Source: Oxalicibacterium flavum
Lineage (GTDB): Bacteria; Pseudomonadota; Gammaproteobacteria; Burkholderiales; Burkholderiaceae_D
NCBI RefSeq assembly: GCF_014635065.1
Contig: NZ_BMCG01000002.1
Coordinates: 496,001-560,000, forward strand
DNA: 64,000 bases
Reading direction: 5' to 3'
A program made the translations under genes and the position numbers. The notes below the pieces were generated by a model. The model was not told where the DNA came from and made no database searches. It worked only from the letters and a program-made list of their open reading frames with translations. This document shows positions 1-9,104 of the stretch, one piece after another (within the stretch, counting starts at the first letter, position 1; each line of letters starts with the position of its first letter).

Positions 1-1097
1 AGCGGCTTGTTCGGACCGTAGCCGGCTTCGGCCATCAGCTTCTTGGCAGCCGCGAGGTCGTACTTGAGCTTGAAGGTCGGCTTGCCGAACCAAGGGCTGG
101 TCGCGTCAACCTGACCCACGGCGGGAACCGCGAGGCCGTTCATCAGCGCCACGATGCCATCACGATCAACCGCCAGGTTGGCAGCCTTGCGCACGCGGAT
201 GTCGGTCCACGGCGAACCCGGATAGGTGCTGAAGTGGTACGGCCACACGTGCGGCGTGACGTTCTTGACGATCTTCATGCGGCCGGCTTCGAGCTGCGGC
301 ACCATGTCCGGCGGTGGCGTCTCGATGATGTCGACCTGACCGTTGAGCAGTGCGTTGGCGCGCGTCACGGCATCAGGAATCGGCAGCAGGACGATGCGGT
401 CAGTCTTGGCCAGACGCGACTTGTCCCAGTAAGCGGTGTTCTTCACTAGTTCGGCACGCTCGCGCGGAACCAGCTTGTCGAGCTTGAACGGACCGGTGCC
501 GGACGGCTGCGAGGCGAACTTGTTCCAGTCCTTGCCCAGCTTTTCCCACTGCGCGGGGCTGGAAACGAGGAACCATGGCAACTGGTACGGGAACAGCGCG
601 TCGACGTCCTTGGTCGTGATCTCGACCGAGTAGTCGCCGAGCTTGCGGTAGGACGCGATCGACGGAATGCGCGGGCGCACCTGCGCGCTCTGCTTGGCGT
701 CGAACTGCGGCGACTTCTCATTGAGGACCTTCTCGAGATTCCAGATCACGGCGTCGGCCTTAAAGTCCGAACCGTCGTGGAACTTCACGCCCTGACGCAG
801 CGTGAACACCCATTTCTTCTGGTCCTTGGGGTCAACCTTCCATTCGGTGGCCAGGCCCGGAATCAGCTTGCCGGGACGCGAATCGATATTGGCTTCCCAT
901 GCCACCAGCGGATCGTAGATGGTATGGCCGGTGAACTGGTAGGCGCCGGCGCCGCGGTCGGGCTGGCCGGTGGTCAGCGGAATATCCGCCATAGAAATAC
1001 CGTAACGGGCGACCGTTTCGGCCTGCGCGCCGGCATGCAGTGTCAGCGCAAGCGGCACGGCAACCAGCAAACGGGAAATCCATTTGTATGAGGGCAT
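1..1097 (-). CDS. Peptide-type ABC transporter periplasmic binding protein (partial, C-terminus missing)
   Basis: This frame stays open to the left edge, so about 365 N-terminal residues are present and the C-terminus lies outside the window. It reads MPSYKWISRLLVAVPLAL and so on to an Ala-x-Ala site, a classical Sec signal peptide. Family 5 solute-binding hallmarks follow: VFTLRQGVKFHDGSDF, GTGPFKL, a YW pair shortly after, and VRKAANLAVDR. This family delivers di- or oligopeptides, opines or glutathione to an ABC permease; the substrate cannot be told from sequence. The start is ATG 1097 with GGAG six bases upstream. A sigma54-like promoter lies about 40 bases ahead of the start. No permease genes are visible; they may lie beyond the left edge. 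Confidence 0.88.
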   Translation of the reverse strand, partial: MPSYKWISRLLVAVPLALTLHAGAQAETVARYGISMADIPLTTGQPDRGAGAYQFTGHTIYDPLVAWEANIDSRPGKLIPGLATEWKVDPKDQKKWVFTLRQGVKFHDGSDFKADAVIWNLEKVLNEKSPQFDAKQSAQVRPRIPSIASYRKLGDYSVEITTKDVDALFPYQLPWFLVSSPAQWEKLGKDWNKFASQPSGTGPFKLDKLVPRERAELVKNTAYWDKSRLAKTDRIVLLPIPDAVTRANALLNGQVDIIETPPPDMVPQLEAGRMKIVKNVTPHVWPYHFSTYPGSPWTDIRVRKAANLAVDRDGIVALMNGLAVPAVGQVDATSPWFGKPTFKLKYDLAAAKKLMAEAGYGPNKP

Positions 1098-1410
1098 GGC
1101 AATCTCCAAGATGAGCGACACAAGAAAGATGTGACATGTCAGAGATAAGCACGTCGCATGCCAGCTTTTGCCATCCGGGAAGCACTGTTTAAATGCCGGT
1201 TGACGACGGTGCATGCCTGCCCGCGCAGCGCGCACGGATGCTGGTTCAGCGAAAGCGCATCCGCGCTGGCACCGTTTTGGAACAGGACTGACCAAACTGG
1301 GGCAATGCGCGGCATGCTGCCGCGTTCAAGCCAGATTCAAGCGAAAAGCGGTCCAGCCGGACCATTGAAGAAAAGGAAACGAAGGGAAGAAAATGCGTGT
1401 GCCGACAGCG
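1098..1410. other. Intergenic region between motD and the ABC binding protein gene
   Basis: This 313-base gap lies downstream of the flagellar operon (motD ends at 1411) and upstream of the transporter gene. Apart from the sigma54-like element and the ribosome site of the downstream gene I see no coding frame that looks real. I also see no clear hairpin-plus-T-tract terminator behind motD. Confidence 0.5.
1148..1164 (-). promoter_or_regulatory. Candidate sigma54 (-24/-12) promoter of the ABC binding-protein gene
   Basis: On the minus strand the sequence is CTGGCATGCGACGTGCT. It matches the -24 element YTGGCACG at 7 of 8 positions and the -12 element TTGCW at 4 of 5, with the diagnostic GG-N10-GC spacing. 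The predicted start site is near 1137, giving a 40-base leader with a good ribosome site. This was found by eye, so a chance match is possible. Confidence 0.45.
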
Positions 1411-2187
1411 TCAGGGCTTGATCGGCACTTCTGTGACGGCCTCGGGCAGGCCGGACTGGATCATCAACTGCACGCGACGGTTGCGCAGGCGCCCTTCCGC
1501 CGTGTCGTTGGAAGCGACCGGCTGATTGGCGCCATGACCGACCGCCAGCAGACGGCCTTCGGCAATGCCAGCATCGATGAACAGGCGCACCACGCTGCTG
1601 GCGCGTACCGCCGACAGCTCCCAGTTGGACGGGAACATCGGATTGCTGATCGGGACGTTGTCGGTATGGCCTTCGACCTGGATCTGGTTGTCGACCTGGG
1701 TCAGGACCTCGGCCACCGCGCGCAGCGTCTTCTCGGACTGCGGACTCAGCCTGGCCTCGGCCGGCGCGAACAATACGCTGGCATTGATCTCGACACTGAC
1801 GCCACGTTCGGTCTGCGTCACGCGCACCTTGCCCTGGTCGACCAGCGGGGCCATCGCCGCCAGCAGGTTGCGCGCGATGCCGGTCATCTGCTCGCGCTCC
1901 TTCTTGATGGCGGCATCGTTATTGGGGCGGCGCGGCACCGGCAGCGGCAAAGGCAATGCCGGACGCTGCGATTCGATCGGACTGTCAACCACCGGCGCCT
2001 GCGGCCGCAGGCCGCTGAAGGCGATGCCCAGCGAATCGGAAAGAATGCGGTACTTGCCTTCGTTGACCGACGACACCGCATACATGACGACGAAGAAGGC
2101 GAACAGCAGCGTGATGAAATCGGCGTAGGAGACCAGCCACCGTTCGTGGTTGTCCTGATCGTCGTCGTATCGGCGTCTGCGTCGCAT
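1411..2187 (-). CDS. motD: Flagellar motor protein MotD (MotB-type stator subunit)
   Basis: This 258-residue protein has a basic N-terminus, one membrane helix starting at SYADFITLLFAFFVVMYA, and a C-terminal OmpA-like peptidoglycan-binding domain (VEGHTDNVPI, then NWELSAVRASSVV). Asp23 in the helix is the proton-carrying residue of the MotB family. It pairs with the upstream motC (16-base gap), forming a second stator besides MotAB. It is the last gene of the flhB-flhA-flhF-flhG-fliA-motC-motD run. The start is ATG 2187. MotD is preferred over MotB because a separate motAB pair is present at 18161-20033. Confidence 0.93.
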   Translation of the reverse strand: MRRRRRYDDDQDNHERWLVSYADFITLLFAFFVVMYAVSSVNEGKYRILSDSLGIAFSGLRPQAPVVDSPIESQRPALPLPLPVPRRPNNDAAIKKEREQMTGIARNLLAAMAPLVDQGKVRVTQTERGVSVEINASVLFAPAEARLSPQSEKTLRAVAEVLTQVDNQIQVEGHTDNVPISNPMFPSNWELSAVRASSVVRLFIDAGIAEGRLLAVGHGANQPVASNDTAEGRLRNRRVQLMIQSGLPEAVTEVPIKP

Positions 2188-2203
2188 GAATGCTCCGTCG
2201 CCG

Positions 2204-2944
2204 TTACAACAGGTAGATCGCCATGCGCTCTTCGATCAGGCGCGGATTGTCGCCGGCGGCGATGCCGGCAAATGCCTCGGCCAGCAGTTCGTGACGGAAC
2301 ACGTCGCGGTTGACGAGCGCCTTGAGCTTGTTGGAAATCGGCAGGAAGATCAGGTTGGCGAAGCCGACGCCATAGATGGTGGCGACGAACGCGACCGCGA
2401 TGCCGCTGCCGAGCCGGCTCGGGTCGGACAGGTTTTCCATCACGTGGATCAAACCCAGCACGGCACCGAGGATGCCGATGGTCGGCGCATAGCCGCCGGC
2501 GGCTTCCCAGATCTTGGCGGCCAGCCGCTGGCGAGTTTCATAGACGCCGATTTCCATGTCCAGCACTTCGCGCACACGACGCGGCTCGACACCGTCAACG
2601 ATCAGCCGCAGGCCGTGCGCGATGAACGGGTCCTGCACACCGGGAATCAGTTTTTCGAGACTCAGCAGGCCTTCGCGGCGCGCCGTCACGCTCCATGCCA
2701 TGACGTCGCGCATCAGTTCTGGAAAGTCGTCGGTCTGCGGCCGGAACACGCGGCGCGCCATGCGGATGCCGGCGATGAAGTTGCTCCAGCCGCTCTGCAG
2801 CAGCACCGCGCCCATGGTGCCGACCACGACGATGACGAAGGCCGCCGGCTGGATCAGCGATCCGAGCGTGCCCCCTTCCAGCGTCTGTCCAATCAGCAGG
2901 CCGCCAACGGCCAGTGCGATCCCGATCAGGCTACCCCAGTCCAC
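2204..2944 (-). CDS. motC: Flagellar motor protein MotC (MotA-type stator subunit)
   Basis: This 246-residue polytopic membrane protein of the MotA/ExbB family starts MDWGSLIGIALAVGGLLIGQ. It has the typical cytoplasmic loop and the conserved stretch GYAPTIGILGAVLGLIHVME in front of the third helix, with the proline expected at the ion channel. It forms the ion-conducting stator with MotD. The start is GTG 2944 behind GGGAG, overlapping the last codons of fliA by 19 bases, which suggests translational coupling. Confidence 0.93.
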   Translation of the reverse strand: MDWGSLIGIALAVGGLLIGQTLEGGTLGSLIQPAAFVIVVVGTMGAVLLQSGWSNFIAGIRMARRVFRPQTDDFPELMRDVMAWSVTARREGLLSLEKLIPGVQDPFIAHGLRLIVDGVEPRRVREVLDMEIGVYETRQRLAAKIWEAAGGYAPTIGILGAVLGLIHVMENLSDPSRLGSGIAVAFVATIYGVGFANLIFLPISNKLKALVNRDVFRHELLAEAFAGIAAGDNPRLIEERMAIYLL

Positions 2945-3657
2945 GCCCTCTCCCGTAAATTGGCACGCATGCGTGCGATGGCCTGGCTGTGCAGCTGCGA
3001 GACGCGCGATTCGGTGACGCCCATGATGGCGCCGATTTCCTTCAGGTTCATTTCCTGCTCGTAGTACAGGCCCATGAGGATCTTCTCGCGCTCGGGCAAG
3101 GCCTCGATGGCGGCGATCACGGCCGAGCGGAAGCCGCTGTTCATCAGGCTTTGCAGCGGATCGCCTGCATGATCGATGCAGTAGCGGTCGAGGAAGTGCT
3201 CGTTGTCCTCGCTGTCGTGGAAATCTTCGTAATAGACGAGCTGGTGGCCGCCGCCGTCGCCGAGCAGGTCCTGGTAATCGGCCAGCGACAGCTTGAGCTG
3301 CTTGGCGACTTCGCTCTCGTTGGGCGGGCGGCCGAGCTGCTGCTGCAGCGCATTCATCGCGACCTCGATCTTGCGCATGTTCTGGCGCATGCTGCGCGGC
3401 ATCCAGTCGCTGCTGCGCAGTTCATCCAGCATGGCGCCGCGGATGCGCTGCACCGCATAGGTCTCGAACTGCGCGCCGTGCGTTTCCTCGTAGCGGTTGA
3501 CGGCGTCGAGCAGGCCCATCATGCCGGCCTGGATCAGGTCATCCACTTCCACGCTGGGCGGCAGCTTGGCCTTCATCTGATGGGCGAGCTTCTTCACCAG
3601 CGGCGCGTGCTCGCTGACGAGATGATCCCTGTCCGATTTTCCGGCCGCGGTGTACAT
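2926..3657 (-). CDS. fliA: RNA polymerase sigma factor FliA (sigma28)
   Basis: This 243-residue flagellar sigma factor directs late (class III) flagellar and chemotaxis promoters. Region 2 is visible as DDLIQAGMMGLLDAVNRYE and FETYAVQRIRGAMLDELRS. Region 4 is visible as ALPEREKILMGLYYEQEMN plus a helix-turn-helix ending ESRVSQLHSQAIARMR. An upstream in-frame TTG at 3666 exists, but ATG 3657 gives the usual MYTAAGK-type N-terminus. It lies five bases behind the flhG stop. A sigma28-like promoter in front of motA fits its role. Confidence 0.95.
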   Translation of the reverse strand: MYTAAGKSDRDHLVSEHAPLVKKLAHQMKAKLPPSVEVDDLIQAGMMGLLDAVNRYEETHGAQFETYAVQRIRGAMLDELRSSDWMPRSMRQNMRKIEVAMNALQQQLGRPPNESEVAKQLKLSLADYQDLLGDGGGHQLVYYEDFHDSEDNEHFLDRYCIDHAGDPLQSLMNSGFRSAVIAAIEALPEREKILMGLYYEQEMNLKEIGAIMGVTESRVSQLHSQAIARMRANLRERAWTGVA

Positions 3658-3662
3658 CGCTC

Positions 3663-4478
3663 TCAAATCCCGACACCCATTGCCGCATCGGGAGTCGCAA
3701 AGCGCTCGGCCAGACGGCGGAAAGCCAGCGCCGCTCCCGCACGCGGGAAGGCATCGACCACGGCACGGCCAAGCCGCGCCGCGCGGACGAGTTGTTCGTC
3801 ATTGGGGATCGAGCCGACCGAGAACAGGCGTACCGCCAGATACCGGCTCGCCACCTGCGCCAGATTGCGATAGACCATGTCGGCTTCCTGTTCGTCGGCG
3901 CCGGTGACCAGCACACCGAAAGGCCGGCAGCCGAGCCGCATGTGCAGCCGCTTGATCAGGGCATAGGCCTTCTTGATCGAATCGGCGGCCGGCGTGACCT
4001 GGATCACGATATCGCCCTCGCCCATCGCCGCCAGCGGCAGATCGTCGCTGTCGTCGAGTTCGGCATCGGCAATCACCACGTCGGACTGCACCGCCAGCAC
4101 ATTGAAGGTATTGGAAAGTCGGCGCAGCTGATCGGCGTCGCACGACAACGCGCCGCGCGAACCGGCAGCCAGCGACACCAGATGAAAGCCCTGCGGCATG
4201 GTGTGCAGCACCTGGTCGAGCGCGCGCTGCTGGCGCGAGACGTCGAGCAGCGTGGCGCGCAGATCGACGCCCATGCGACGCGCGATACCGAATTCCGAGA
4301 GACAGGCATCGAGCAACGCAACCTCGCGGCCGCTCTCGGCCAGCGAGGCGCCGAGGTTGACCAGCATCGCGCTCTTCTCGGACGGCAGTGCCGCCGACAG
4401 GAACGTGACGATGCGCGGCCGCGGCCCGGCAAGCAGGCGACGCAGACCTTCCGCCTGATCGCATTCAAAACTAGCCAA
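3663..4478 (-). CDS. flhG: FlhG/FleN-like MinD-family protein with degenerate ATP-binding site
   Basis: This 271-residue protein is in the FlhG position behind flhF. Its N-terminus keeps DQAEGLRRLL (residues 7-16), the helix known in FlhG to stimulate FlhF GTPase. The Walker A region reads SAALPSEKSA (28-37) instead of SGKGGVGKT: the signature lysine and the glycines are gone, and only Lys35-Ser36 remain. The DADLG motif is DACLS (57-61) and the usual DTGAG switch reads ADAELDD. I infer it is ATPase-deficient while still able to act on FlhF. The start is TTG 4478 with GAGG six bases upstream, overlapping flhF by eight bases; no ATG is available nearby. Confidence 0.82.
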   Translation of the reverse strand: MASFECDQAEGLRRLLAGPRPRIVTFLSAALPSEKSAMLVNLGASLAESGREVALLDACLSEFGIARRMGVDLRATLLDVSRQQRALDQVLHTMPQGFHLVSLAAGSRGALSCDADQLRRLSNTFNVLAVQSDVVIADAELDDSDDLPLAAMGEGDIVIQVTPAADSIKKAYALIKRLHMRLGCRPFGVLVTGADEQEADMVYRNLAQVASRYLAVRLFSVGSIPNDEQLVRAARLGRAVVDAFPRAGAALAFRRLAERFATPDAAMGVGI

Positions 4479-5793
4479 GCATCACCTCACGCAGACTTTT
4501 ATCGTTCATGGCACGCGCCGTATTGGCCATCACCAGCGGAATCTCCTCGTCGCTGAACTGGAACGGTGCCGTTTCGCGTTTGAGCTTGAAGGCGCGGTCA
4601 ACCAGATAGGCCTTGTTGGCCACATGCAGGTCTTCCGGCACGCGTTGTCCGTTCGCCACGTAGTATAAGTTCAATTTCTGACGGATGGCGACATCGACAG
4701 CGTTGCCAATGGTTGCAGCTTCGTCCAGTTTGGTCAATATGCAGCCGGCCAGGCCGTCGCCCATGTAGTTGCGCGCGACCTCGTTGAGCGTCTCGCCGTT
4801 CGAGGTGGCGTTCAGGCACAGCAGGCGCTTGATTTCGGTACCGGAGCCCGACAGCATCGCGATCTGCTCGGCCACCATCTGGTCGCGCTGGCCTACGCCG
4901 ACGGTATCGATCAGGATGGTGTGCTTGCCCTTCAGTTCTTCCAGTGCAATGCGCAGGTCTGCCTCGTCCTTGACCGAGTGCACCATCACGCCGAGGATCT
5001 TGCCGTAAATGCGCAACTGCTCGTAGCCGCCGATACGGTAGCCGTCTGTGGTGATCAGGGCCAGCTTGCCGGGACCGTGGCGCATCACGCAGCGCGCCGC
5101 CAGCTTGGCGGTAGTGGTGGTCTTGCCGACGCCGGTCGGTCCGACCAGCGCATAGACGCCGCCCTTTTCGAGAATCTCGTTTTCGTTGCCGATGGTAGTC
5201 AGGTTACGCTCCAGCACCGACTTGACCCAGTCCATGCCGCGCTTGTGCGACAGGCCGCTCGGCATGCGTTCGGTCATGTAGCGCGACAGGCTGGCGCTGA
5301 AACCGGCCGCCAGCATTTCGCGCAGTACGCTTGCACGTGCCGGTTCCTTCTTCTGACGGTCGCCCCAGGTCAGTTCAGCCAGCTGCGTTTCCAGCATGCC
5401 GCGCATGGAACGGATTTCCTTCATGAGACTGTCGAGCTCCGAACGCTCGGCGCCGGACGCGGCGCTCGGCGCGGTAGCGGCCGGCGCCACCGATGGAGCC
5501 GCTGCGGCAGGCTTGGCAGCCGGCTTCGGCGGCGCTGCGGGAGCCGGCGGCGCAAAGGTGATGGCCGGCTTGTCCTGCCTGGGCATCAGGGCCGACAGCG
5601 TATGCGGCGACAGCGGCCGCTTTTCGACCACCGGCGCAGCCAGCGAAGCCATGTCGTCGGCCGCCAGCGCCAGAATCTCGGTACGGTTGCCGACGCGTCG
5701 GTTGGAGAGGATGACGGCATCCGCGCCCAGCGCCTCGCGCACCATGTGCCACGCCTCGCGCGACGACGAAGCGGTAAATTTTCTGACGTTCAT
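4471..5793 (-). CDS. flhF: Flagellar biosynthesis GTPase FlhF
   Basis: This 440-residue SRP-type GTPase helps place and number flagella. The N-terminal B domain is followed by an Ala/Pro-rich linker (about residues 80-115), an N domain, and a G domain. The G domain has G1 GPTGVGKTTTTAKLAAR, TTDGYRIGGYEQL, a G3-like LIDTVGVGQRDQ and G4 TKLDEA. The start is ATG 5793 with GGAGGACAAAC in front, inside the last codons of flhA. It is the partner of the downstream FlhG. Confidence 0.96.
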   Translation of the reverse strand: MNVRKFTASSSREAWHMVREALGADAVILSNRRVGNRTEILALAADDMASLAAPVVEKRPLSPHTLSALMPRQDKPAITFAPPAPAAPPKPAAKPAAAAPSVAPAATAPSAASGAERSELDSLMKEIRSMRGMLETQLAELTWGDRQKKEPARASVLREMLAAGFSASLSRYMTERMPSGLSHKRGMDWVKSVLERNLTTIGNENEILEKGGVYALVGPTGVGKTTTTAKLAARCVMRHGPGKLALITTDGYRIGGYEQLRIYGKILGVMVHSVKDEADLRIALEELKGKHTILIDTVGVGQRDQMVAEQIAMLSGSGTEIKRLLCLNATSNGETLNEVARNYMGDGLAGCILTKLDEAATIGNAVDVAIRQKLNLYYVANGQRVPEDLHVANKAYLVDRAFKLKRETAPFQFSDEEIPLVMANTARAMNDKSLREVMLG

Positions 5794-7877
5794 GTTTGTC
5801 CTCCGACCAGGCTGGTCACTCGAATGGTTTTGGTGTCCGGCACCTCAGCGTGCGACAGCACCTTCAATTGCGGCAAGGCCCGGCGCAGGAAGCGCGCGAG
5901 CAGTGTTCTCAGTTGCGCCGGCACCAGCAGCACCGGCGTCAGGCCCATCTGTTCCTGATGGCGCGTGGCGGCTTCGGCCTGCGCGGCGATGGTGTCGGCC
6001 AGACCCGGCTCGATGCCCGCGCCTTCCGGGCCGCTGGCCTGCAGCGCCTGCGTCAGCAGGCGTTCGAGGCGGTTGTCGAGCGTCATGACCGACAGTTCGT
6101 TGGTGGACGGGAAAAGCTGCTGCACGATGGCGCGGCCCAGCGCCACGCGCACCTGCGCCGTCAGTTCGTTGACGTCCTGCGTATAGACCGCCGTCTCGGT
6201 CAGCGTCTCGATGATGGTATGCATGTCGCGGATGTGCACGCCTTCGATCAGCAGGTTCTGCAGCACCTTCTGCAGCGTCGAGAGCGTGATCAGCTTGGGC
6301 ACCAGGTCTTCCACCAGCTTGGGCGTCTCGCGCGTCAGGTGGTCGAGCAGCGCCTGCACTTCCTGGCGGCCCAGCAGTTCGGCCGCATGCGTGGTGATCA
6401 GGTGGTTCAGGTGGGTAGCGACCACGGTGCCGGCATCAACCACGGTGTAGCCCATGCCCTGCGCCTGCTCGCGCATGCCGGCGTCGATCCAGGTTGCCGG
6501 CAGGCCGAAGGCCGGGTCGCTGGTGATCACGCCCGGCAGCTGGCCGGTCACCATGCCGGGATTGATGGCGAGGTACTGGCCGGCATGCGCCTCGCCGCTG
6601 CCGACTTCCACGCCCTTCAAGGTGATGCGGTAGGCCGAGGGCTTGAGTTCGAGGTTGTCGCGGATGTGCACCGGCGGCGACAGGAAGCCGACCTCCTGCG
6701 CGAATTTCTTGCGGATGCCCTTGATGCGGCGCAGCAGCTCGCCGCTCTGCGCCTTGTCGACCAGCGGTATCAGGCGGTAGCCGACTTCGAGGCCGAGCGT
6801 ATCGACCTGCACGATGTCCTGCCAGGTCGCCTCCTCGACTTCCGGCGCGGCAGCAGGCGCGGCGATCTCGGCTTCGACTTCCGGCGCATTCTTCATGCGC
6901 TGCGTGATCATGTAGGCGGCGCCAGCCAGTACCGCCGCCAGGAACAGGAAGGCCACGTGCGGCATGCCCGGAATCACGCCCATGCCGCCGATGATGGCGG
7001 CCGCGATGTAGAGCACCTGCGGCTTGGCAAACAGCTGGCCGACCAGCTGGCCACCGATGTCCTGCTCGCTGGCCACGCGCGAGACCACAATACCGGCCGC
7101 GGTCGAGATGATCAGCGACGGGATCTGCGCCACCAGGCCGTCACCGATCGCCAGCAGCGTGTAGTTCTCGATGGCGTTGGAGAACGCCATGTCGTGCTGG
7201 ATCATGCCGACGATCAGGCCGCCGACGACGTTAATGACGGTGATGATGATGCCGGCGATGGCATCGCCGCGCACGTACTTGCTGGCGCCGTCCATGGCGC
7301 CGTAGAACTCGGCTTCCTGCGCGACCTGGGTGCGGCGCAGGCGTGCATCCTGTTCGCCGATCAGGCCGGCGTTGAGGTCGGCGTCGATCGCCATCTGCTT
7401 GCCGGGCATGGCATCCAGCGCAAAACGCGCGCCGACTTCGGCGATACGGCCGGCGCCCTTGGTGACGACCGTGAAGTTGATGATGGTCAGGATGATGAAG
7501 ACCACGATACCGACCGTGTAGTTGCCGCCGATCAGGAAGTGGCCGAAGGCTTCGATCACCTTGCCGGCCGCGTCCGGGCCGTTGTGGCCTTCGGTCAGCA
7601 CCACGCGCGTGGAAGCGACGTTGAGCGACAGGCGCAGCATGGTGCTGACCAGCAGCACGGTCGGGAACACCATGAAGTCGAGCGGCTTGACCGTGTAGAG
7701 CGCGGTCAGCAGCACGATGATCGACAGCGCGATGTTGAATGTGAACAGCATGTCCAGCGCCATCGCCGGCAGCGGCAGCACCATCATCGCCAGCATCATG
7801 ATGATGAGGATAGGCGCGGCCACCACTTTCGAATTGGAGCCCGACATCCAGGCCGGCAGTTTCAGACTGTTCATCAT
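5790..7877 (-). CDS. flhA: Flagellar biosynthesis protein FlhA (export gate)
   Basis: This 695-residue component of the flagellar type III export gate has about eight N-terminal membrane helices, including the conserved FHIPEP-type region (AEVGARFALDAMPGKQMAID). A large soluble C-terminal domain follows and docks export chaperones and cargo. Its length matches the family. The tandem ATG start at 7877/7874 overlaps the flhB stop. The order flhB-flhA-flhF-flhG-fliA is typical. Confidence 0.97.
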   Translation of the reverse strand: MMNSLKLPAWMSGSNSKVVAAPILIIMMLAMMVLPLPAMALDMLFTFNIALSIIVLLTALYTVKPLDFMVFPTVLLVSTMLRLSLNVASTRVVLTEGHNGPDAAGKVIEAFGHFLIGGNYTVGIVVFIILTIINFTVVTKGAGRIAEVGARFALDAMPGKQMAIDADLNAGLIGEQDARLRRTQVAQEAEFYGAMDGASKYVRGDAIAGIIITVINVVGGLIVGMIQHDMAFSNAIENYTLLAIGDGLVAQIPSLIISTAAGIVVSRVASEQDIGGQLVGQLFAKPQVLYIAAAIIGGMGVIPGMPHVAFLFLAAVLAGAAYMITQRMKNAPEVEAEIAAPAAAPEVEEATWQDIVQVDTLGLEVGYRLIPLVDKAQSGELLRRIKGIRKKFAQEVGFLSPPVHIRDNLELKPSAYRITLKGVEVGSGEAHAGQYLAINPGMVTGQLPGVITSDPAFGLPATWIDAGMREQAQGMGYTVVDAGTVVATHLNHLITTHAAELLGRQEVQALLDHLTRETPKLVEDLVPKLITLSTLQKVLQNLLIEGVHIRDMHTIIETLTETAVYTQDVNELTAQVRVALGRAIVQQLFPSTNELSVMTLDNRLERLLTQALQASGPEGAGIEPGLADTIAAQAEAATRHQEQMGLTPVLLVPAQLRTLLARFLRRALPQLKVLSHAEVPDTKTIRVTSLVGGQT

Positions 7878-9043
7878 TTCATGTCACGCGCATCGGCGTC
7901 CTGCGCAGCGGGGTTGAGAGGATCCATTTGCGGCGGCACGTCGAGGTCGTGCGGTTCGACCGGGCGCTTGCCACCATGCTTGCCGTAGGCGCGCAGCTGG
8001 AACACGTAGGCCAGCACTTCGGCCACGGCAATGTAGAGGCCTTCCGGAATCTCGTCGCCGAGATCGGTGTGGCGGTACAGCGCGCGCGCCAGCGGCGGTG
8101 CCTCGAGCAGGACGACATTGTTCTCGGCGGCGATCTCGCGGATCTTGGCCGCCACTTCGTCGGCGCCCTTGGCGACCACCTTCGGCGCGCGCATGCCGTT
8201 CTCGGCGTACTTGAGCGCAACCGCATAGTGGGTCGGGTTGGTCACCACCACGTCGGCGGTCGGCACTTCGCTCATCATGCGACGACGTGCGATCTCGCGC
8301 TGCTGCTGGCGGATCTTGGCCTTGATCTCGGGGTTGCCGTCGGTTTCCTTGGCTTCCTGCTTGACGTCCTGGCGCGACATCATGAGTTTCTTGGCATGCG
8401 CCCACATCTGGTATGGCGCATCGATGGCAGCGATCAGGATCAGGCCGCTGGCGATGAAAAGGAAACTGACCAGCATCAGCTGGCCCAGGTGTTCGGTGCC
8501 GCTCTTGAGCGGTTCCACGCTCAGCGCCATGACGGCGTCGAGTTCGAAGCGAATCACCATCCATGCGATCCAGCCGACCAGCACCGCCTTGCCGACCGCC
8601 TTCAGCAGTTCGACGCCGGCGCGCTTGGAGACCATGTTGCCCAGGCCCTTGATCGGGTTCATGCGGGAAAACTTGGGTTGCAGCGCCTTGGCGCTCACCA
8701 GCCAGCCACCGATCAGCATCGGCGTCGCCAGCGCCACCACCATCAGCACCAGCGCGGCCGGTGCGCAGGCGATCAGCAGATCGACGATGCGTGGCGCGGT
8801 GTGGCTGATCAGCAGGTTCATGTCGAACGCCATCTCGCGGTCGAACGCCAGGCCCGACGCCAGCAGCGCGTTGATCTGGCGGATGATGTTGCCGCCCGTG
8901 AACCAGAGCGCGGCGCCCGCGCTCAGCAGCAGCGTGCAGGTGGCCAGCTCGCGCGAACGCGGAACGTCGCCCTCTTCCCGCGCTTGCTGCAGCTTGCGCG
9001 GTGAGGCCGGTTCTGTCTTTTCGAGATCGCTTTCTTCAGCCAA
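7874..9043 (-). CDS. flhB: Flagellar biosynthesis protein FlhB (export substrate-specificity switch)
   Basis: This 389-residue inner-membrane export protein starts LAEESDLEKTEPASPRKLQQ, the family N-terminus. Four membrane helices follow. The cytoplasmic domain contains the self-cleaving NPTH motif (VVVTNPTHYAVAL). The best start is TTG 9043, because AGGAG lies seven bases upstream and the protein then begins exactly where family members do. The upstream ATG-less extension would add 12 unrelated residues. An FlhDC-type box lies about 100 bases upstream. Confidence 0.95.
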   Translation of the reverse strand: MAEESDLEKTEPASPRKLQQAREEGDVPRSRELATCTLLLSAGAALWFTGGNIIRQINALLASGLAFDREMAFDMNLLISHTAPRIVDLLIACAPAALVLMVVALATPMLIGGWLVSAKALQPKFSRMNPIKGLGNMVSKRAGVELLKAVGKAVLVGWIAWMVIRFELDAVMALSVEPLKSGTEHLGQLMLVSFLFIASGLILIAAIDAPYQMWAHAKKLMMSRQDVKQEAKETDGNPEIKAKIRQQQREIARRRMMSEVPTADVVVTNPTHYAVALKYAENGMRAPKVVAKGADEVAAKIREIAAENNVVLLEAPPLARALYRHTDLGDEIPEGLYIAVAEVLAYVFQLRAYGKHGGKRPVEPHDLDVPPQMDPLNPAAQDADARDMK

Positions 9044-9104
9044 TTCCCTGCTCCTGGACCAACCGCAGCGCGTCGACATGACGCCATGCGGACCAATGGA
9101 AGGG

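Noticed and set aside
5796-7988. A 730-codon open frame antisense to flhA
   Set aside because: It is a codon-bias shadow of a GC-rich gene: composition is His/Arg/Gln/Asp-rich without domains, and flhA on the other strand is unmistakable.
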